Part shown: piece after piece, positions 23,578-34,130 of the stretch
Numbering within the stretch: the first letter of the stretch is position 1
Layout: each line of letters begins with the position of its first letter
From: Prunus persica
Taxonomy: Eukaryota > Streptophyta > Magnoliopsida > Rosales > Rosaceae
Direction: 5' to 3'
NCBI RefSeq assembly: GCF_000346465.2
Contig: NC_034014.1
Span: 26,359,600-26,423,599, forward strand
Length of the DNA: 64,000 bases
Notes under the pieces: generated by a model
Told to the model about the DNA's origin: nothing
Databases searched by the model: none
The model's input: the letters and a program-made list of their open reading frames with translations, nothing else
Program-made: the position numbers and the translations under genes

Positions 23578-23985
23578 ATGGAGAGCAGAAGGGGAAGGAA
23601 TAGGAGCCATGTAAAGATGATGGGTTGGAGAACCTGGATGTGCTTCAAGCGATCCTTCCTCCTCCCAACTAAGTGCTTTCTTCTCAAGCTTACTTCACGG
23701 TCAAGAAACAAAGCCAAAGGTAAGTTCAAGTTTCACACAATCCAATTGCACAAAACACACACTCTGTCTCTCTCTTCTCTGTCAACCCTTTTCTGAGATG
23801 TGGCAGAAATTGCAGGAAATGGGCATGGATTGGTGAATCTGTACAAAGACATGGAGTCTTGTGGTGAATATGAAGATATCAGAGTGATGTGGGAGATAAT
23901 TCACTCTTCTCCACAGAAAACAAACAGCAGTAATTGTAGGAAGAGGTCTTCCTCTCATTGGAGATTCTGTCTTCAGCCTACTTGA
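23578..23985 (+). CDS. Small unrecognised plant protein, basic N-terminus, ~106 aa
   Basis: Two exons, 23578-23719 and 23807-23985 (AAAG/GTAAGT donor, GGCAG acceptor), 321 nt, 106 residues. The N-terminus is very basic (RRGRNR, KRSF, RSRNKAK). The C-terminal half carries GLVNLYKDMESCGEYEDIRVMWEIIHSS, a compact motif I have a weak memory of from short plant proteins of unknown function. The start may instead be Met at 23617 or 23620 (MMGWRTWMCFK). There is no signal peptide. The gene converges on ferritin. The strong splice consensus and the maintained frame argue for a real gene. Function unknown. Confidence 0.6.
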
Positions 23986-24495
23986 ATTTTGTCGTTCTTT
24001 CTTAAGCAGTTAGCTTTAGTTTAAGATCTCTCACAGCTTTGATTATGCAGGATGTGAGATACCAGTATCTGAGTGAGCATAGATAAGTTGCTCTGGATTT
24101 TTCATTTTTAGCGTGTGTGGAGCACAATTATACTTTTTAGTTTAAGAACATCAGAATGAGAGTATTTCAAATAAGCATTTGGCAACATCCACTTAATCAT
24201 AATAGAACATAATTTGTATACATAACCATAGGATTGCTAAATTCTGAACTACAAAGCCTTTGACATGATAGGAGGTCAAGAAGTTTGCCTAATCCAAGTC
24301 GCTTTTACTATCAAATATCACACCTGCAATGAACCTTTCACTAGACAAGTTTGAAGCAATCGATCCCTTCAATCAGCGATTTTGCGCAGCAGTAAGTTTG
24401 TTCTGACATGTCGAAGGCAGCTATCTGAGTTCGCACTCTTATCAGCTTCCTAAATAATTATACATAATTCTGGAGAGAGATCACTCCAAGACAAT
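23986..24495. other. Convergent 3' flanks (small gene / ferritin)
   Basis: Contains the 3' UTRs; no other feature seen. Confidence 0.5.
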
Positions 24496-26378
24496 TTAAG
24501 CTCCCTCATGAAGGAGCGTTTGATCAAAGTGCCACACTCCTGCAAGCCACCAAACAGCTCATTTAGAGTCCATCAAGTAAGAGTGGTGAGGAAACAATTG
24601 AGTTAATGGTTACGGCTAATTGAAAGGGAAATATGATGGTAAAGAGTTGAACTATGAAATCTACTTCATACCATGGCCTTTTCCAACCCTCCTCAATTGA
24701 GTGACGTAATCAGCTATCTTCTTTATGGCTTCAACCTGTACAATAGATACGATAGTAAGTGATTAGTCAGTGTTATAAGATTAAATAATTGTCAACCACC
24801 AGCCTAAACTTAAAATTTAAGTCATTAACAAACAAAACTTATCACCCCAGCTTAGAAAGTTGTAATTTTTCTTATCCGAGTTGGGTATTTATGGGAAAAC
24901 TGTTCCTTACAGAAACTGTTTTCTTCTGCATTTTTAATTGCTTTCTTCAAAATGAATCTCACTCAAACTAAGAACCCAGTGGCTGTTATGTCTAGTATAG
25001 AGCAGAAAATGTGTTTCACCTGCTCAGCCAGAAACTCGGTCTCGACAAAATCTGTCAATTGGGCATCATTGTTATGCTCTGCCACCTATTTTCGATCAGC
25101 AACAAAACAAGAATATATCTTAATAAGAAGAATTTTAAACAAATCGAAAGAGTTAAATAGAACCCAGGCACCATGAGCTATGTCCTCAAACAAATCTCAT
25201 ATGATAGAGATGCATCACCTTATGCAAGTTTAAGAGCTTTTCATTTGTCAGCTTCTCCAAAGACAATGCTAACTCCATAGCTGCATCAAGGAGTCAATGA
25301 AAAACAAGTTATTTAGTTAGGGGACTAATTTCAATCCAAGAAGAAGAAGAAGAAAAACCCCGAACACAGCGCGCTAATAGTAAAAGCAAATCTTGGTCAA
25401 TCACAAGAAATTATCAAGAATATAGAGATGTTGGCAAAGCAAATAAAAACAAATAAGCATGTAGAAGATATAAAAGTTTACAATCTTACCATACAATGCA
25501 TCTCCCTTCTCTGCATGATCAAACTCTGAAGGGGGCTCTATTATAGAGTGTAGTTTTACTCTTCCACCTCGTTTGTTCTGAGCATAATTGATAATAATAC
25601 CATCAGATCTCCAAAACAAGACCAAAACAAACATAAATAAAACTTGTATCTTCTTCATGAGGAAAGTAAACAAGACTGCAGAGTATTGGGATTAACTTAT
25701 ACCTGATATGTCATGAACTTTTCAGCATGCTCTCTTTCTTCCTCACTTGATTCCTTGAAAAACCTGATTGCAACATAACCAATTGACCATGGATTAATTA
25801 AATTCAATAAAAAAAATATATTTATAAAAAAAACCCTTATGCAGAGGGTTATTTTGGGATTTGTATTTACTTGGCAAGGCCCTTGAGAGCAATATTGTCT
25901 CTGTCAAAGTATGCAAACAGGGCATGGTACACATAAGACACATTGTATTCCACACTGTGACACAAAAACAAAAGCACATAATTATCATCAGAACAAAAAG
26001 CAACGTTTAAAATTAAAATTAAAATTCCAACAAGAAGAAAGATACACACTTGATCTGCTCGTTGATTGCAGCTTCAGAGTCATCTGCGTAACGCTGACGA
26101 GCAAGAGATAGCAGAGGGGACACAGGAACAACAAAAGCATCGCTCTTGACCTCTTCAAACGGCTCAAACACCACCCCAGTCAGCGTCGCTGTCTTCGTCT
26201 CGGTTGACGCGGAAACCGCAAACTTGTTGAGCTTCCTCTGCTCACGGAAACTTAGAGAAAAAGCACGGCTCAGATCAGAGGAGGAAGATCCAGCCTTTGA
26301 GCACAGCAAGAGGCTGCTCATAGCACCATCCCCTTGCTTGTTTGGGATGGAAAATGTTGAAATCAGCCTCAAAGACAT
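24496..26378 (-). CDS. FER: Ferritin, chloroplastic
   Basis: Ferritin oxidises Fe(II) and stores it as a mineral core in a 24-subunit shell, here in plastids. Eight exons (minus): 26378-26050, 25954-25871, 25763-25703, 25577-25490, 25280-25219, 25085-25020, 24735-24672, 24539-24496; 798 nt, 265 residues. A Ser-rich transit peptide (about residues 1-50) is followed by the plant extension peptide ([22 protein letters not shown]). Next come the four-helix ferritin fold with ferroxidase-centre residues in [19 protein letters not shown] and [11 protein letters not shown], then [11 protein letters not shown] and the C-terminal [16 protein letters not shown]. The eight-exon plan is typical of plant ferritin genes. 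An IDRS-like element upstream fits iron-responsive transcription. Confidence 0.97.
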
Positions 26379-26506
26379 TGTTTTTTTTAAATCTAAAATC
26401 CGATCAGCTGAAATGGGTTTCGAAAAGCAGAGATTTTTTTAGCAAGAATCTGGACTGGAAATTGGAGAAGAGGAATTGGTTGAGAGGCTTTGAGGAGGCT
26501 TGAGGA

Positions 26507-26515
26507 GATATATAG
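26507..26515 (-). promoter_or_regulatory. Ferritin TATA box (candidate)
   Basis: The minus strand reads CTATATATC about 130 bases upstream of the ferritin ATG, in the expected place relative to the IDRS-like element. Confidence 0.5.
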
Positions 26516-26610
26516 CGAAATGGTGGAAAGCCAGCTGGCATGGGCTTTATTGTGGACCGTTGGATTGGAAATTACGTAGATGGTTGAGATCATAACACCT
26601 GTTTAGGCGT

Positions 26611-26624
26611 GTGGCCACCTCGTG
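26611..26624 (-). promoter_or_regulatory. IDRS-like iron-responsive element of ferritin
   Basis: The minus strand reads CACGAGGTGGCCAC. The plant ferritin iron-dependent regulatory sequence, as I recall it, is CACGAGNCCNCCAC, so 12 of 14 positions fit, with both differences in the centre. It lies about 95 bases upstream of the candidate TATA box and 233 upstream of the ATG, a location similar to that in Arabidopsis FER1. Confidence 0.6.
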
Positions 26625-27797
26625 GTGCTCTATCCATTACCGCAAATATCGTGGAATCTACCATCAAATCCGTTCCACGTTGCAATCTTAGCATGCTAAA
26701 TAATTTGTCTTTTTGACGATATTTTTCTCACTCCCTCGAGTGTCGTATATAGACTTACTCGCGATATCGGTCACCCAAACTGTACGGAAAGGACATGTTC
26801 GTAAAATGAGAGACTTTTTATGGGCGAGTAACCTACTTGGTATGGTGAGCTTCGAAAAGCTTCTAGTCCGTGACCAAATAGTTGACGGCTCCTTTTGAAA
26901 AGTATGAGATGTAGAAAAAGCTCGAAGCTTCTGTACAGAAAAATGTAAATAAAAATAATTTAAAATTTCAATTAAAAGGGTAGTTGAGTAATCAGGTCTA
27001 ATATAATTTTAGATTTTTGGAGGGACATTGACAGTATACATGGATTTGGGTGGGCAAGGAAATTAATTGGGTGTCCCACGTTTTGCTTGTTTTGTTAATG
27101 GGCCAAAACCCAGCTTGTAGATCCGTGGACGTTGGTTATGATTGGACTGATTTTAATTTTATTTTTTTCTAGGCTCGTCCAGTCCAGGTCACAATTGCCT
27201 GCTACACTACTCTAATCAGGGGTGAACCATGTCAAATGAAATGGGTGCGTATACAATATTTGGTGATGTTAGGTTACTGGAGGTCTTTTGAGAACGGGTG
27301 GAGGGTTCAATTTTCTTAAGCTTTCATTGGACACAAAACGCAGATGGATGAAATGAGCTGTTGAGGAGTTGAATGAGATGCAAAATCTTCAAAATTTATG
27401 AGGAAAAGGTGCATGTCCTAATGGAAAATTGGTCATGGAAGACATTTTATTATACTCTTCGGCATCGTTTAGTTGGCTGGTCTGAAAAAACATTTTACTA
27501 AACTTTAACCCTTTTATTTTGGATCTCAATCGTAAACTCATGTTCCGGTCCGGAAACACATTAACGCTCACTAAAAACCGGCCACCTCTAATTAGACTTG
27601 TCATATCCAAGTTAGTCCACCAAACGAGTGCTTTCAAGTTTGCCACATAACTCAGGCCAAGAGGCCAAAAGGCTCTGGACAACATCAGAAAACAAGCATA
27701 CCAATGAGTTACGCAAGGAATCTGCAAAAATGAACAACATGCATATCAGACATATCAGCTTTGTCTGATATGGAATGAGGAACCTTCACGTTAAACA

Positions 27798-27876
27798 TTA
27801 ATGTCGACACCATGCATATGTATGATGGATGTGTGACTATATATATTGAGGGATTGAAGGATGGTGTCGACATTAA
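27798..27876. repeat. Inverted repeat, 16-bp perfect arms, 47-base spacer
   Basis: TTAATGTCGACACCAT at 27798-27813 and ATGGTGTCGACATTAA at 27861-27876 are exact reverse complements. It abuts the MITE that starts at 27897. Confidence 0.9.
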
Positions 27877-27896
27877 GGACATACTGAGAGCTTTCA

Positions 27897-28263
27897 TTGA
27901 GGGATTTCTGTTTATTTAAAAGGGTATCTTTGTAAAGCTCACTCCGCATTGTATTTCGTTAATTCAAACCGTCTATTTTTTAAATAATCATTCAAATATC
28001 ATTTCTACAAAAAATCATTTGAATTCGATATCATTTGACCACTCAATTGAGTTATTGAAATTTTAGTACTTTCTTGAAGCACCGTGTTCATTGATTTTGT
28101 AGGACACAATTGGATATTGCAACGGTTTATGATTTCTCTAATTTTTTGCAAAGATGATCTATGAATGTAGACTTAAAAAATAGATGATTTAGATCGTTAA
28201 AAAAAATTCGTAGAAGACCCTAAAGAATACCCTTTAAATAAAATTATTTAAAAAATTCCTCAA
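27897..28263. mobile_element. MITE (~367 bp) with TTGAGG...CCTCAA termini
   Basis: The left end TTGAGGGATTTCTGTTTATT followed by TAAAAGGGTATC is answered at the right by GAATACCCTTTAAATA and finally TTCCTCAA, so the termini are imperfect inverted repeats of about 30 bases. The internal segment recurs in inverted orientation at about 35.55-35.78 kb. It has no coding capacity. Superfamily uncertain. Confidence 0.65.
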
Positions 28264-28895
28264 TAAAAAATGAACTAATATATATATATATATATAAGTG
28301 TGTGATATACTCTCTCCCTTTCTCCCTTCACAGCAGATAAAGTCATAAACTACGATGGAAGAGTTTTTGTCCGTTTCAGAACCACAAAATGTCTCACAAT
28401 TTTTGTTTTATTACTCCTCACATAATACATTCTCCACCATAATTTGTCTTGGGCTACTGTCTTTGATCAACTAAGATTTATTATAATTGAATCCCAATAC
28501 GTACGGTTGTGGAGATGACACGTAGCACTCCCGTGGTAGTTATTATGGGAGCCTCATCAGGGGATTGTTTCCCATTGATTTGAGATTGAATTGAAATGCG
28601 AAATTTTTTGAGAGTGATGGAAGCTGATTGTGGTAAGACGGTGTGCATGTGGACACAAACCAGGATTGAAGCTTGTGGATGGCACAAGCATGGCATTTTA
28701 TTTTGTCCTTAAGCTTATGGATTTGTCTTCCCCTCTGGAACTCACAATTCACTCAATTTTGTGTGAATTTTACAGGGTAATATACCCTAGATAATTCTTA
28801 TTTCTTTCCCTAATGGTTTGTATTTTCTATCATCTTATTTATGTCGGTCCAAATTCTTTCCTTAGTCATGATTGATAAAGAACATAAACCTTGTA

Positions 28896-28998
28896 AGGGG
28901 TTTGTAGCTCAAGTGGTTAAGAGCATTTATCTTTGCATCCGAGGTCATAGGTTCGATTTTCCTCTCCCCAATATTGTGTGTATAAAAGAAAAAACATA
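28896..28998 (+). mobile_element. tRNA-derived SINE-like segment
   Basis: An A-box-like TAGCTCAAGTGG (28905-28916) and a B-box-like GGTTCGATT (28950-28958) have tRNA-like spacing. They are followed by CCTCTCCCC, TATTGTGTGTA and an A-rich tail. No acceptor stem can be drawn, so it is not a functional tRNA. A decayed, interrupted relative lies at 57.44-57.93 kb. Confidence 0.6.
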
Positions 28999-29472
28999 AA
29001 ACTTCAATATGGTTGCAGTTACTGCAACTCCAAGTTTATAGGAAGAAATGAACTTTGGGGTGTCACTTAATTTACAAACACTCTTTTCAAACGCCTAGTC
29101 TAGTCCACTGAAATGGTAACAGAAAAACCAGTTTTACTCTATTTAGGCACATTTTAATATCTCCCAGTTACAAAAACAGGATCTTTTCTGATTCTCATTG
29201 ATCTCTCAAAGACTCGATTTTGATTACTTTCTCTCTCTCATTCATTCTAATCTTGATATGTGTAAATGTAATTCAGTCTCTTTCTCTCTCTCTCTCTCTC
29301 TGCACATTTTATCTTAAATCCTCCCAAAACCAAAACTCTCTCTCTACATGGAGACAACCCAATACTTCTCTTTCAACCAGAAAGCGATCTGCAAACCCCA
29401 ATTATTCAGTCCCTCTTTTAAACTCTCCTACCCTATTTCCACTCTCCTCCACCACTACCACTGTTCCTCACC

Positions 29473-30653
29473 ATGGCCACTGATGCCTCCCCTGCATTCA
29501 GAACCGTTCCTCAACCCCACGACTTCCACCCCGAAATATCGGTATCTCTATCACCCACCCACGACGGCCTTGAGTTCAGGCAGTTCATGATTGCAGGCTC
29601 CATAGCTGGCCTAGTTGAGCACATGGCTATGTTCCCAGTAGACACCCTCAAAACCAGGATGCAGGTTTTTGGTGGGTCTTGCTCTGTTCAGCCAATCGGT
29701 GTTCGACAAGCCCTCGGATCGATTTTGAAACTTGAAGGCCTTGCAGGTCTCTACCGTGGGATTGGGGCAATGGGACTTGGTGCAGGACCTGCCCATGCTG
29801 TTTATTTCTCAGTTTATGAGATGTCCAAGGAGTTTTTCACACGTGGAAATCCAAATAGTTCAGCTGCGCATGCAGTTTCCGGAGTTTTTGCAACTGTTAC
29901 AAGCGATGCTGTGATCACGCCCATGGATGTTGTGAAGCAGAGGTTGCAGTTGCAGAGCAGCCCTTATAATGGTGTTGCAGATTGTGTGAAGAGGGTTTTG
30001 GTGGACGAAGGAGTAGGAGCTTTTTACAAGTCCTATAGGACCACTGTTGTGATGAACGCCCCATTTACTGCTGTGCATTTTGCTACATATGAAGCTGCAA
30101 AGAGAGGGCTAATGGAGGTGTCGCCAGAGAGCGCCAGCGACGAGAGGTTGGTGATTCATGCCACTGCTGGGGCAGCTGCTGGGGCTTTGGCTGCTGCTGT
30201 CACTACCCCTCTTGATGTTGTGAAAACCCAATTGCAGTGCCAGGTTAGAAGCTTTGTTAATTTGTTGCTTCAGCGTGCAAGTTTTTAATCCAAATGTTAA
30301 TGGATTTTATTGGGGTTTGAATGCAAAGTCTTGATGTTGTTTGCAAGTAATTCAAAGCATGCCCTGAGCGATTAAGTTTGGGGATTTGCTTTAAGCTAAA
30401 TTTATTATGAAGTTATGAACCAAACTGTTCTCTTTTCACATAGGGGGTGTGTGGATGTGATAGATTTTCTAGCAGCTCGATAGGGGATGTTATTCGAAGC
30501 CTCGTGACGAAGGATGGATATCGAGGGCTTATGAGAGGTTGGGTTCCCAGGATGCTCTTTCATGCTCCTGCAGCTGCAATTTGCTGGTCTACTTATGAAG
30601 CATCAAAAAACTTTTTTCAAGAACTCAATGGCAGTGAGAGTTGCAGAACCTGA
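29473..30653 (+). CDS. MIT: Mitoferrin-like mitochondrial iron carrier (MCF family)
   Basis: Mitoferrins move iron across the inner mitochondrial membrane for Fe-S cluster and haem synthesis. Two exons, 29473-30243 and 30444-30653 (CAG/GTTAGA, CATAG acceptor); 981 nt, 326 residues, the normal size. Three Solcar repeats carry the signature Px[DE]xx[KR] at PVDTLK (55-60), PMDVVK (150-155) and PLDVVK (246-251), with partner glycine motifs GLYRGIGAMGLGAGPAHAVYF, AFYKSYRTTVVMNAPFTAVHFATYE and GLMRGWVPRMLFHAPAAAICWSTYE. The M-N-A-P motif in repeat 2 and the equivalent motifs are typical of the iron-carrier subgroup (Mrs3/4). The N-terminus is HP-rich. The gene is divergent from ferritin. Confidence 0.93.
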
Positions 30654-31418
30654 TCAGGTAACATTCAAGGTTGCATATCTGCAGAAACCTCAACTGGGGT
30701 TCTCAATTCTCATCCTGGAGCAGCAGCATTTGGAGTTCCACATGCACAAAATCAACTCAGTCCAAGCCCTTGTTCATGTAAAAACAATTATGTAGATATA
30801 AATTATCAATCGAAGGGGGAATGATCATTCCCAGCTTCTAACTGCTTGGCAAAAACGAACTATTCTTCATGGATTATATGCTTAGGTGCTTGCTACTCCA
30901 TCTATTCTATTCTACATATTATAGGTGCAAACACACGAAGTTTTGCGACAAACAAGACAGGAACACAGCTAATCTAGTCAGTGTCACAAATTTAGCCAAT
31001 TTCATCCGTGTGTTTTTCTCCGTTCCTAAATGTAGTTATTTCCGTCTCAGTTCTGTTAAAATATATTCTTAAACCATTTTTAAATTACTAAAAACTTTAG
31101 TTATGTACCAGCACAACTTTTTGAGAATAATATTACTTAAACGGTATGGCAGGGCGCCAGAAATTTACCTACAAGGACACGGTAAAGTACTCGAACCAGA
31201 ATTGGCCATTGGCCAACATGATCTCTGATCACTGCATCAAACATTAGAAAATGTTCAACCCACCATACAGGAGAAAATATTAACTGGATCAAACCGTTCA
31301 ACATCCACAGGAAAACATACATGAGTTGATCAAACCAGTTTTCATACAAGCAAAACGGTTCAACAACTTTAACCAACTAAATTACACAATAGTAACCGAT
31401 GAGCATTATGACCTTTTT
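30654..31418. other. Convergent 3' flanks mitoferrin / DUF538 gene
   Basis: 3' UTR sequence; no other feature recognised. Confidence 0.5.
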
Positions 31419-32961
31419 TTAAAACTTCTCTACAGTGATGCCGTCTCTAAGAACCTCATACGCCTCTCTATTCCTGGTTCTCTTCAACCCAGCTGTGAAA
31501 TGGAGCTTTGATCCCTCAGATGTGATACAGGACACATTTACCCATATAATCACCTTTGTCTTCATCCCCTGGATGTCTTCTAGCCTTCCTTTCTTCAAAT
31601 ATCCAGTTACAATGGTGAAGAAACGTAAAACAGATGAATCTCTGTAGCCCACTTCACAGGCTGCCGGTATGTAGACTGTAAGTTTTCCCGTCTCCTCATT
31701 AAATTCATAGTTGGTAGCATCACGAGGAAATATTCCTACTGCCATGTCAAAATCCTTTAGAAGCTCAGGCAATGGCTTTTGCATTTTTCCTGTGAAGAGA
31801 ACACTTACTGTTATTTATAATGCGATGGAAATTTAAGAAAAAAAACAGACCTACACACAGATTAGAAAAACTTAAATAAACTCTTTTCAATCTACTACGC
31901 CAACCCAATGACCCAGTTCGCACCAAAAGAGGAGAAAAATAATATAAAACAGTATGAAAGAGTATTAACAGGGATATGACCTAATCTGTACATACATCCT
32001 GAAGATAGCAGTTTATATAATCCAAAATCTAGACCATTAAAGCACCACTCCCCCCTCCCTGGCAGCACAAATACAACATATATCACTCAATGTTTTTCTT
32101 CCGCCTTGTAAAGTTATGTTATTTCAAGAAACCCCAACAGTAAGACCCATTCTTAAACTCCATTTACGGCATCATCGAAAATCAAGCAAGTCAAATCCAC
32201 ATCAAAAGGGTCATATACTCATATTTACCCTGCTCTGCATTAACCAAGAAACCAATTCAAGCATATGAAAAAACCCTTCAACAACCACATTGCATTTTAC
32301 AGCTCTGTCACACGCTCACTTTTAATTGCCACTATGATCTATCAAAACCCTGAATCAATTCTACAAATGTCAGAACTTTCTGACTTGCGAAGTCAGTCAT
32401 ATAATAGCATACATTAGGTTAGTGTAAGAGGCAAAGTAACTAAACAGAGTGAGCAGAAAAAACTAACCTTTGAGTTTATTAACCAACCATTTGGTTCCTC
32501 CTTCGATGCTAGTTTGCAATGACTAATCATTACACAAACAATGTTAGTATACAAATATGTAATAAAACCCACACAAAAAAGTAACGGAACGAAAACAAAA
32601 CCCAAATTGGGGAAAGTATTAATCTTGACAATTAATATATATGGAATCAATCATCCTTCAGATTTAATAAAACAAAAATTAAACGAACGAGTAAATCTAA
32701 TGACGATTACGAAAGTGGGTTACTCAAAGAAAACTCAGATCATACAAAGAAATCGACTTTCAGAACCGAAATCGTTAAGAACAAGAGAACCCTAAGTGGA
32801 TCCTAAATCACATCAAAAATTCAAAATCAAAACTAATTAAATTGAGATCCAGATGGGCGTAGAAAGAAACGCACGTTTATATCATCCCCGACGGAGGTGA
32901 GCTCCTTGTTGGCCTTCTGGCTGAACCAGTAGGAACCCGCCTTGTTCAAAATCTGATCCAT
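31419..32961 (-). CDS. DUF538 family protein (At5g01610-like)
   Basis: Exons (minus): 32961-32875, 32522-32468, 31789-31419; 513 nt, 170 residues, GT-AG and in frame. Protein: MDQILNKAGSYWFSQKANKE, then SLQTSIEGGTKWLVNKLKGK, then the DUF538 core beginning LPELLKDFDMAVGIFPRDATNYEF with conserved GKLTVYIPAACEVGY, LRFFTIVTGYLKKGRL and IWVNVSCI. There is no signal peptide, unlike many DUF538 members, consistent with the cytosolic or nuclear subgroup that includes Arabidopsis At5g01610, whose structure is known. Biochemical function is not established. I recall At5g01610 lying between ferritin FER1 and TBL35, the same neighbours as here. Confidence 0.9.
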
Positions 32962-33500
32962 GCAAGTTGTTCTCCCTCTGTCTCGGCGATGTGTTGATGG
33001 GGTGGAAGGAACCGAGCAGATTGTTTGAGAGAGAACAAGGCTGGCCTCTGCGTCTCAGCCTTGGTTCTGATGACTTGTTCTCAGAAATTCTCTCCCACCT
33101 CAGAAATTTCCATTCAATTTCGGACTGCTATCCGCTCGTTCAATATTCTTTTTTGCACGCCAGGTCGTTTCATTCTATACAATAGCGCATATGATAACCT
33201 GTGGGCTTTCCCTCATTTGACCGCGCATTACCGTCAAGGGAAACGACTGCCGTTTGTTCTTCATTTTGTTTATTGGTCGAAAATTTGTTCTTCATCTATC
33301 TATTATATATACATAAATTATATATTTGTTTTGTTTTCCTATACAATTTCCTTATAACTTATTTTGCTTGGTTACATAAAAGAATTGTGAATCTTTATAG
33401 GTTTTGCAATGGTTTGTATGCACTGTTTGTTCTTCTTATACATATTGGCAGAGGTATTGTATTTAAGTTTTTAACTTTTTTTCTTTAATAAATTTTTTAA
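32962..33500. other. DUF538 promoter region
   Basis: Upstream region of the DUF538 gene, with no additional coding exon I can support. Confidence 0.5.
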
Positions 33501-33517
33501 ATATTAATCTTTTAAAA

Positions 33518-34130
33518 ATAGTACAGCCATGCGGCTTTACTATGGTTTTCTTAAAAAAATAGTATATCCGATCGGCTATACTCGGTTTCACATTAGGCCC
33601 CAGGCGGGTCCTCTTTTTGTTTATTTATTTATTTATAAATAGTATAGCCGTGAGGCGACACTGGGATATTTTATTTTATTTTACGGTTTTTAAAAAAATA
33701 GTATAGCCAAGCGGCGATACTTGGTTTCACACATCTACGGCGAGAGACTAACCCCATTTTTTATAAATAGTATAGCCATCCGGCTTTACTACTGGTTCTT
33801 TTCTTTAAAAATAGTATAGTCTTGCGGCTATAATTGGGTTCACACGTGGTCACCTAAACGCTAAACTAGTCCCCTTTTTTCCATAACTAGTATAGCCGCG
33901 CGGCTTAACTGTGTTTTTTTTTATAAAAACAGTATCGCCGCGAGGCTATACTTGGTTCCACACGTTGACTCCTAAACGACAGGTGAGTCCTCTTTTTATT
34001 TTATTTGTTTATAAATAGTATAGCCGTACGGTGATACCCCGGGTAATTTTTAAATTTTTTTTTAAAACAATATCACCGCGCGGCTATACTCCTTTTTTTT
34101 TCAAAATATTATAGCCGTTCAGCTATACTC
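33518..34130. repeat. Array of 11 imperfect palindromes in ~125-bp higher-order units
   Basis: Eleven copies of an imperfect palindrome, outline AGTATAGCCGNNCGGCTATACT, start at about 33520, 33561, 33641, 33700, 33769, 33813, 33889, 33931, 34017, 34069 and 34108. Spacers alternate between short A/T-rich pieces (about 20-35 bases) and longer ones beginning TTGGTTYCACACGT and containing CTAAACG and a GTCC block. This gives a two-palindrome unit repeated about every 120-128 bases (33518, 33641, 33769, 33889, 34017). No coding sequence. Function unknown; each palindrome could form a hairpin. Confidence 0.85.

Larger units (their letters stand above)
26625..29472. other. Divergent intergenic region between ferritin and mitoferrin
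   Basis: About 2.8 kb. It contains an inverted repeat at 27798-27876, a MITE at 27897-28263, a (TA)n run near 28277-28296, a tRNA-derived SINE-like segment at 28896-28998 and a CT-rich mitoferrin leader (29278-29346). No additional coding gene is recognised. Confidence 0.6.

Noticed and set aside
26713..26898. Short plus-strand frame upstream of ferritin
   Set aside because: No homology or splice context; it is within promoter and intergenic sequence.
28896..28998. Possible second tRNA gene
   Set aside because: A- and B-box-like motifs are present, but no acceptor stem or proper anticodon arm can be formed. Treated as SINE-like.
33518..34130. CRISPR-like repeat-spacer array
   Set aside because: Repeats are imperfect palindromes with related, alternating spacers in plant nuclear DNA and no cas genes.
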